10,672 nucleotides of DNA, from contig JBLNBU010000109.1 of the NCBI GenBank assembly GCA_050260215.1, positions 1-10,672 on the forward strand. The letters run 5' to 3'. The notes beneath the pieces were generated by a model, which was not told where the DNA came from, made no database searches, and was given only the letters and a program-made list of their open reading frames with translations. Position 1 is the stretch's first letter, and every line of letters begins with the position of its first letter. The position numbers and the translations under genes were made by a program. Source of the stretch: JBLNBU01 sp050260215 (GTDB lineage Bacteria > Pseudomonadota > Alphaproteobacteria > Rhodospirillales > Magnetospirillaceae). Below, one piece after another: positions 6,954 through 10,672 of the stretch.

Positions 6954-8377
6954 GAGCCTCCGATCAGCCTGAGATGCATCTCGACGGTTTCACGCAACTG
7001 CCCGCCGGTGATGTCGTCGCCGTCGACGATGGCCTGGGCGTCGTCCAGCCTGTCGAGCAGGGAAAGGACGTTGCGGAACGATCGGCTGGCCCCGACGGTA
7101 TCGTCGCGGCGCAGCAGGAACAATCCGAGATGATAATGGGGCAGAACGAAATGACGGTCCAGATAAATGGCCCGGCGCAACGCCTTTTCCGCTGATTCCA
7201 ATTCGCCCATCTGCTCGTGGATCATGGCGCGGTAGAAATGGACCCGCGCATCCATGGTCGATACCGCCAACAGGGCGTCGCAGCAACTTGCCGCCTGCTC
7301 CCACTGGCCGCGGTCGGCCAGTTCTCGCACCTCGGCAAGGCCGGACGGCGGCGGCACCGGCCGGGGGGCGGCGACTGAACTGGCGGCGGGAGGGGCCGCC
7401 GGGCGGGGCCGCGGCCGCGGTGGCGGCGCCTTGGGAAACGGCAGCACCACGGCGCTGGGCGCCGGCGGCACAGGGGCAGCGACCACCGGACGCGGCGGCT
7501 CGGCGCTGGCCGGCGGCGCCTTCTGGTACAGCACCGCGCCGGGGGTGTTGATGGTGCGGAAGTCGCGGAACAGCTCCTGGTTGGGCTCGGCATGGCCCAT
7601 GACCAGCCAGCCGCCCTCGACCAGGGTCTCGCGGAAGCTGGGGATCAGCTCCTCGATGGTCTCGCGCGAGAAATAGATGATGACGTTGCGGCAGATGATG
7701 ATGTCGAAGCCGGCGATGTTGTCGAGCAGCGACGGAAAGCGGTTCTTGATCAGGTTGTGGTACTGGAAGCTGACGAACGCCTTGAATTCCGGCCGGATCT
7801 GCCACTGGCGGCCGACCTTGTCGAAGCACTCGGCCCGGATGGCGTCGGGCATGGTGCGAAAGGCCCATTCGTCGTAGCGGCCCTCGCGGGCGCGGGCCAG
7901 GAATTTCTGGTTGATGTCGGTGCCGACAATCGAGATGTGCCAGCCGGCGATGCGCACCCCGAACTCGCGCTTGAGCATGATGGCCAGCGAATAGGGCTCG
8001 GGCCCCGTGGCGCAGCCGGCGCTCCAGATGCGCAGCCGGCGGCTGGCCTGGTTGCGGTCCAGCACGTCGGGCAGGATGATGTCGCGCAGGGCGTCGAACT
8101 GTTCCTTGTGGCGGAAGAAATAGGTCTCGCCGATGGTCAGCTCGGCCACCAGGGCGTCCATCTCCTCGGCGGCGGCGGCGTTGGCGGCGGTCAACAGCTC
8201 CAGGTACTGGGCGCAGCCCTGCAGGCCCAGTTGGGCCAGGCGCTCCTGGACGATGCGCGCCAGGTCCTCGTCCTTGTCGAGGTAGAAGGCCATGCCGGTG
8301 GTATCGATGACCAGCGACTTCAGCCGCGGAAAGAACGGATCCGCGACCAGCGACTGCGGCGGCGGCAGGCGGGTCAC
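6950..8377 (-). CDS. cheR: CheR: MCP methyltransferase with C-terminal TPR region (WspC-like)
   Basis: 475 residues from a GTG at 8377-8375. The CheR domain covers about 15-287: ETYFFR (84-89), the SAM-binding loop SAGCATGPEPYSLAI (119-133), the acidic VGTDIN strand (151-156) and CRNVIIYFS (229-237). It should transfer methyl groups from S-adenosylmethionine to MCP glutamates, opposing CheB. A Pro/Ala-rich linker (about 288-345) leads to two or three TPR-like helical pairs (about 346-445) with the usual Ala, Tyr and Leu pattern; CheR-TPR fusions characterise Wsp and related chemosensory operons. The SAM loop has Pro where most CheRs have Glu (GPEPYS versus GEEPYS). The frame is open upstream to an ATG at 8896, but that extension only shadows cheW; the GTG overlaps the cheW stop (GTGA) with GGAGG 4 nt before it, so I start there. 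Confidence 0.94.
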   Translation of the reverse strand: MTRLPPPQSLVADPFFPRLKSLVIDTTGMAFYLDKDEDLARIVQERLAQLGLQGCAQYLELLTAANAAAAEEMDALVAELTIGETYFFRHKEQFDALRDIILPDVLDRNQASRRLRIWSAGCATGPEPYSLAIMLKREFGVRIAGWHISIVGTDINQKFLARAREGRYDEWAFRTMPDAIRAECFDKVGRQWQIRPEFKAFVSFQYHNLIKNRFPSLLDNIAGFDIIICRNVIIYFSRETIEELIPSFRETLVEGGWLVMGHAEPNQELFRDFRTINTPGAVLYQKAPPASAEPPRPVVAAPVPPAPSAVVLPFPKAPPPRPRPRPAAPPAASSVAAPRPVPPPSGLAEVRELADRGQWEQAASCCDALLAVSTMDARVHFYRAMIHEQMGELESAEKALRRAIYLDRHFVLPHYHLGLFLLRRDDTVGASRSFRNVLSLLDRLDDAQAIVDGDDITGGQLRETVEMHLRLIGGS

Positions 8378-8865
8378 GGTGCCTCCGCCGCTTCGGCCAG
8401 GCGCGCCTGGGCCTGGGCCTGGAACTCGGCCATGCGCACCCGCTCCTCGGCCAGCAGCAGGCGGGCCCAGGAAAGCAGATGGGCACGCAGGCCCCCGTGC
8501 TCGAGCTCGGCGACCAGGCAGCCGTTGAACGAAGCGCCCTCGGCCACCGCCATGATGGCGAAGGTGGAGGCATCGCGCACGCCGTCCACATGCTCGACCA
8601 GCAGGCCGAAGGTGGGCTCGCCGCGCATGATCAGGATCGAGGCGTCCAGGCCGAAGCGGGCGTCGGACAGCCCCAGCAGGCGGTCGAGCCGCAGCACCGG
8701 CACGGCGACCCCGGCCAGGTTCAAGATGCCCTCGACCACGCTGGACATCTGCGGCGGGGCGGAGAGGCGGGCGACGGGCACCACCTCGCGCACGTCTTCG
8801 ACCGGCAGCGCGAATGCGGCGGCCGCCGTGCGGAACATCACCAGGCCATGCAGAGTCGAACCCAC
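8374..8865 (-). CDS. cheW: CheW-like coupling protein (first gene of the che operon, WspB-like)
   Basis: 163-residue CheW-family protein with no extra domain: a beta-rich CheW fold throughout, with FALPVEDVREVVPV (18-31) and GILNLAGVAVPVLRL (46-60) as the clearest family segments, and an Ala/Glu-rich C-terminal helix. It should be cytoplasmic and connect CheA to the receptor. Oddity: the CheW Asn-Leu-Arg-Gly motif is Asn-Leu-Ala-Gly, and the aspartate usual in VDLR is arginine, so its interface may differ from that of the second CheW in the operon. The start is GTG at 8865-8863, with Shine-Dalgarno AGGAG ending 8 nt upstream, itself in a hairpin. The parA-like gene ends 63 nt upstream on the same strand, and the stop overlaps the cheR start. 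It is diverged, but the family is clear. Confidence 0.9.
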   Translation of the reverse strand: MGSTLHGLVMFRTAAAAFALPVEDVREVVPVARLSAPPQMSSVVEGILNLAGVAVPVLRLDRLLGLSDARFGLDASILIMRGEPTFGLLVEHVDGVRDASTFAIMAVAEGASFNGCLVAELEHGGLRAHLLSWARLLLAEERVRMAEFQAQAQARLAEAAEAP

Positions 8866-8871
8866 CGGCGG

Positions 8872-8891
8872 CGCTCCTACCCCAAGGAGCG
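8872..8891 (-). promoter_or_regulatory. Hairpin containing the Shine-Dalgarno of the first cheW
   Basis: On the minus strand CGCTCCT (8891-8885) and AGGAGCG (8878-8872) are perfect 7-bp complements around the 6-nt loop TGGGGT. Allowing a 2-nt bulge, the flanking GGC (8894-8892) and GCC (8869-8867) add 3 bp. The AGGAG that serves the cheW GTG start (8865) is in the 3' arm, so the folded RNA would hide the ribosome-binding site. The pairing is seen directly; a regulatory role is inference. Confidence 0.5.
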
Positions 8892-8904
8892 GCCATTCTT
8901 ACCT

Positions 8905-8929
8905 AATCGGGTTAACTTCTCAATCGGGT
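8905..8929 (-). repeat. Direct repeat of ACCCGATT between parA-like gene and cheW
   Basis: The 8-mer ACCCGATT occurs twice on the minus strand, at 8929-8922 and 8912-8905, start to start 17 nt apart, in an otherwise AT-richer 63-nt gap. The first copy overlaps the parA stop codon by one base. Tandem copies in front of an operon could be a regulator binding site, or chance; no matching regulator is recognised. Confidence 0.4.
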
Positions 8930-10023
8930 CAGTTGAGGCCGATGACTGCGGCCAGACGCCGCACCCCTTCGAAGCCGATGCCCAGCAGGCCGACCACGCC
9001 GACCAGCAGCACCGCCAGGAAGGCGACCAGCGACAGGCGGTTGTCGATGAAGAAGTGGACCAGCCCCAGGTGCCAGCGTTCGAACCGGGTCCGGTCGCCG
9101 TACAGCAGGCGGTCCAGCTGGCTCTTCTTCTGGCGCACCCGCTCGTGGTCGGCGGCCTGGGCGATCTCGCCGGCGTGCTCGGACTGCCAGCGGTACAGGT
9201 TGCCGAAGGCGAACTCGCGGTCGGGCCGCGGGTCCAGCTTGATCCCCTGCTTGGCGGCGATCTTCTCGTGCCGCTCCATGAACTCCTCGGTGAAGGAGAG
9301 ATGCGCCAGTGCGGCCTGGGACTTGGGCGAATAGACGCACACCGGCAGCCGGGCGGTGGCGGCCTCGATGACCGCGTTGTCGCGCGGGATCTCGGAGCGA
9401 TAGACCGTGCCGCCCAGGCGGGCGCGGATCAGCTCGTTGATCTTGCGGGTGGTCTTGTTCTTGTCGTTGATGGTGAACAGCACGCCCTGCAGCAGCAGGT
9501 TCTTGTTCAGCCCTTCCTGCACGTACTTGATCGACGGAAGGGTGCGCAGCAGGCCGTCGTTGGCATAGGGCGTGGCGGTGACCGGGATGATCACCGCGTG
9601 CGCCGAGGCCAGCGCGTTGATGGGCAGGATGCCCAGCGCCGGCGGGCAGTCGATCACCACATAGTCGCAGTCCAGCGCGGCATGCCCCAGGATGTTGGTC
9701 AGCGTGCGCTGGGAATTCTGCATTTCCGACAGCTTGATCTCGATGCCGGCCAGGCTGTAGGTCGAGGGCAGCACCTTGACGTTGTCGAAGGCGGTGGGCA
9801 GCGTGACCTCGTCGAGCGCCGCGGCGCCGGTGAACAGGTCGTAGACCCCGCGCTTGACCTTGGGGTCGATGCCCAAGCTCTTGGTCGAGTCGCCCTGGGA
9901 GTCCAGATCGATCACCACCACAGACTTGCCATAGGCCGCCAGGCACACGGCAAGGTTCGTGCTGGTGGTGGTCTTGGAAATACCCCCCTTTTGATTGAAG
10001 ATGGCAACGATGTACGGTTTCAT
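8929..10023 (-). CDS. parA: ParA/Soj-family ATPase with C-terminal membrane anchor
   Basis: 364 residues from the ATG at 10023. Residues 1-250 are a ParA/Soj-type P-loop ATPase: deviant Walker A KGGISKTT (K12 signature lysine, K17), Walker A' region DLDSQGDST (39-47) and Walker B VVIDCPPALGIL (122-133). The family assembles on DNA or membranes as ATP dimers and positions plasmids, chromosomes or protein arrays. Soj-like proteins are about 250-270 residues; this one adds about 110: a charged stretch (255-328) and a hydrophobic helix (about 331-351, SLVAFLAVLLVGVVGLLGIG), then a short tail. The helix looks like a true transmembrane tail rather than MinD's amphipathic helix. No parB-like gene is visible. 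It lies 63 nt upstream of the che operon on the same strand, with no obvious terminator between, so it may be co-transcribed and may position the chemosensory array, as Vibrio ParC and Rhodobacter PpfA do. That role is inference. Confidence 0.88.
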   Translation of the reverse strand: MKPYIVAIFNQKGGISKTTTSTNLAVCLAAYGKSVVVIDLDSQGDSTKSLGIDPKVKRGVYDLFTGAAALDEVTLPTAFDNVKVLPSTYSLAGIEIKLSEMQNSQRTLTNILGHAALDCDYVVIDCPPALGILPINALASAHAVIIPVTATPYANDGLLRTLPSIKYVQEGLNKNLLLQGVLFTINDKNKTTRKINELIRARLGGTVYRSEIPRDNAVIEAATARLPVCVYSPKSQAALAHLSFTEEFMERHEKIAAKQGIKLDPRPDREFAFGNLYRWQSEHAGEIAQAADHERVRQKKSQLDRLLYGDRTRFERWHLGLVHFFIDNRLSLVAFLAVLLVGVVGLLGIGFEGVRRLAAVIGLN

Positions 10024-10055
10024 GGCCGCCTATCGCCAATGATGTTCCGCCTGCC

Positions 10056-10084
10056 GATATTCAGGGACATCGATCTCTTTTCAA
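10056..10084 (-). promoter_or_regulatory. Possible promoter for the parA-like gene
   Basis: On the minus strand TTGAAA (10084-10079, 5/6 to the -35 consensus) is followed after 17 nt by AATATC (10061-10056, 3/6 to the -10). It would start transcription about 25 nt before the parA ATG. The -35 is good and the -10 poor; other promoters further upstream in the AT-rich stretch are equally possible. Confidence 0.2.
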
Positions 10085-10416
10085 CCCCTGCCAGCCACTC
10101 GGCGTAACGGCGCCTTGGTGCCATAGTCCTCGTTCCTGCCCCGCTGGGGATAGCACCATACCGATCAGGGAATACGTTAAGCATAGCCCAGATGCCGGCG
10201 CAAGAAAAAGGCATGGAATTCGCCATAATCCAGGCCGCCATTTACGTTCTGTTAATCTTTGATTGCACTGTCGCACCTCGGCCGGCCAGCGAAAGCGGAC
10301 TTCGTGCTTTCCTTCGCCCATGCCGGACCACCGACCAATTCGCCCCCCTGAATATCCCACGGGCCGCCCGGGGACGGAACTGCGGCGAAGTCATAGAGCC
10401 CAGGAGGCGCCCGCCC

Positions 10417-10459
10417 CTAGGCCGCACTGCGTATTGCCTCCAGGCCCCTCGCGGCCTAG
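10417..10459. repeat. 9-bp perfect inverted repeat upstream of the Hpt-like gene
   Basis: CTAGGCCGC (10417-10425) and GCGGCCTAG (10451-10459) are exact reverse complements separated by 25 nt, with the right arm ending 26 nt before the ATG at 10486. Each arm is adjacent to or overlaps a GCCCCT-containing stretch. It could be an operator or a leader hairpin; the 25-nt spacing is long for a simple terminator, and no T-run follows. Confidence 0.45.
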
Positions 10460-10462
10460 TGT
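10434..10462 (+). promoter_or_regulatory. Possible promoter for the Hpt-like gene
   Basis: TTGCCT (10434-10439) is followed after 17 nt by TAGTGT (10457-10462): 4/6 and 3/6 matches to the housekeeping -35 and -10 boxes. The right arm of the 9-bp inverted repeat overlaps the -10. A start point near 10469 would leave a leader of only about 17 nt, right at the Shine-Dalgarno, so this is a weak call. Confidence 0.22.
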
Positions 10463-10485
10463 GCCCGGCAGGGGGAACAAGGGCC

Positions 10486-10672
10486 ATGAGCGATCCTGCG
10501 GGCGACATCCTTTGCACCGACCGGCCCCTGGCCGATCACGCCTATCTGGACGACATGCGCGGCTGGGTCGGCGACGAGACGCTGGCCGGCCTGATCGGCG
10601 GCGCCGCCACCGTGCTGCGCACCGAACTGGACGCCCTGGCCGCCGCCGCCGCCGCCGCCGAGGTCGAGACCG
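10486..10672 (+). CDS. Start of a putative Hpt-domain (histidine phosphotransfer) protein, truncated by window end
   Basis: Sixty-two codons from an ATG at 10486 stay open to the window edge. The Shine-Dalgarno AGGGGGA (10470-10476) sits 9 nt upstream. After about 18 residues, YLDDMRGWVGDETLAGLI followed by a second amphipathic helix and an Ala-rich stretch resembles the first two helices of an Hpt domain; the phospho-histidine would come in the next helix, outside the window. Seven consecutive GCC codons (10639-10659) encode seven alanines, a simple repeat that is ordinary for this GC content. The gene is divergent from the parA-che block. If it is an Hpt protein it could join the phosphorelay formed by the neighbouring receivers and kinases. 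That the region is coding is likely; the Hpt assignment is tentative. Confidence 0.5.
   Translation, partial: MSDPAGDILCTDRPLADHAYLDDMRGWVGDETLAGLIGGAATVLRTELDALAAAAAAAEVET

Larger units (their letters stand above)
10024..10485. other. Divergent intergenic region between the parA-like gene and the Hpt-like gene
   Basis: There are 462 nt with no convincing gene. Short minus-strand open frames here lack recognisable protein features and good ribosome sites. About 10150-10265 is clearly richer in A+T than the flanking genes and should hold promoter elements for one or both divergent genes. A near match to the CtrA box (TTAA-N7-TAAA on the minus strand, 10255-10241; consensus TTAA-N7-TTAA) lies in it, with one mismatch. 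A weak 6-bp stem with a 9-nt loop is at 10291-10311. I see no T-tailed terminator, tRNA or mobile element. Confidence 0.6.

Noticed and set aside
8378..8896. Upstream extension of cheR to an ATG at 8896
   Set aside because: The extension is the out-of-frame shadow of cheW and has Arg/Gly/Ala-rich composition; the GTG at 8377 with GGAGG and GTGA overlap fits CheR family length.
8866..8928. Rho-independent terminator between the parA-like gene and cheW
   Set aside because: The hairpin present has no following T-run on the minus strand; its 3' arm contains the cheW ribosome-binding site instead.
7592..10107. Long plus-strand open frames across cheR, cheW and the parA-like gene
   Set aside because: No homology-like motifs, and they lie antisense to genes with clear family motifs.
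10165..10207. TTGCGC...TATGCT as a minus-strand promoter
   Set aside because: The spacing between the two hexamers is about 12 nt, too short for a housekeeping promoter.
10020..10517. Three small minus-strand open frames of 73-99 codons upstream of the parA-like gene
   Set aside because: No recognisable domain or convincing ribosome site, partly antisense to the start of the Hpt-like gene, and located in an AT-richer regulatory-looking stretch.
10639..10659. (GCC)7 tract as a phase-variable repeat
   Set aside because: It is a trinucleotide repeat within a frame, so length change would only alter the number of alanines; poly-Ala is ordinary at this GC content.
1..10672. CRISPR array, insertion sequence, tRNA or rRNA
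   Set aside because: No regularly spaced repeats, transposase, terminal inverted repeats or structured RNA gene were seen on either strand.

Overview
The window is GC-rich (by eye about two thirds G+C) and densely coding. It looks like a chromosomal segment of an alphaproteobacterium, most likely Rhodospirillales-like (Magnetospirillum/Rhodospirillum relatives). That placement is an inference from codon usage, GTG/TTG starts and the kind of chemosensory operon present; there is no rRNA or marker gene to confirm it.

Layout. Nearly everything lies on the minus strand and reads from right to left. At 8929-10023 is a ParA/Soj-family ATPase with an unusual C-terminal extension ending in a transmembrane segment. 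After a 63-nt gap comes a seven-gene chemosensory operon: a short cheW (8374-8865), cheR with a C-terminal TPR region (6950-8377), a second cheW with an N-terminal helical extension (6309-6953), a transmembrane methyl-accepting protein with a PilJ-type sensor region (4675-6294), a hybrid cheA with a C-terminal receiver (2417-4678), cheB (1359-2420), and a hybrid kinase with receiver-receiver-HisKA order that runs off the left edge (1-1362). Five of the six junctions are 4-nt stop/start overlaps; the sixth is a 14-nt gap carrying a good Shine-Dalgarno. At 10024-10485 is a gene-free, more AT-rich intergenic region. On its far side a plus-strand gene starts at 10486 and runs off the right edge; its first 62 codons resemble the start of a histidine phosphotransfer (Hpt) domain.

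How the genes may work together. The gene set (two CheWs, CheR-TPR, MCP, CheA-REC, CheB) is that of the Wsp-like or 'alternative cellular function' chemosensory class rather than a flagellar chemotaxis operon. The added receiver-receiver-kinase matches the composition of the Rhodospirillum centenum Che3 system, where CheA3 phosphorylates a receiver of the hybrid kinase CheS3 and CheS3 controls CheY3 and cyst development. By analogy, the MCP would sense a periplasmic signal, CheW/CheA would relay it, CheR and CheB would adapt the receptor, and output would pass through the last gene to a response regulator outside the window. The output process here cannot be read from the sequence.

Points for a second look: the tail-anchored ParA-like ATPase next to the array genes, non-consensus residues at the normally near-invariant MCP hairpin tip, a hairpin that appears to bury the Shine-Dalgarno of the first che gene, a duplicated 8-mer upstream of that gene, and a 9-bp inverted repeat upstream of the divergent Hpt-like gene.
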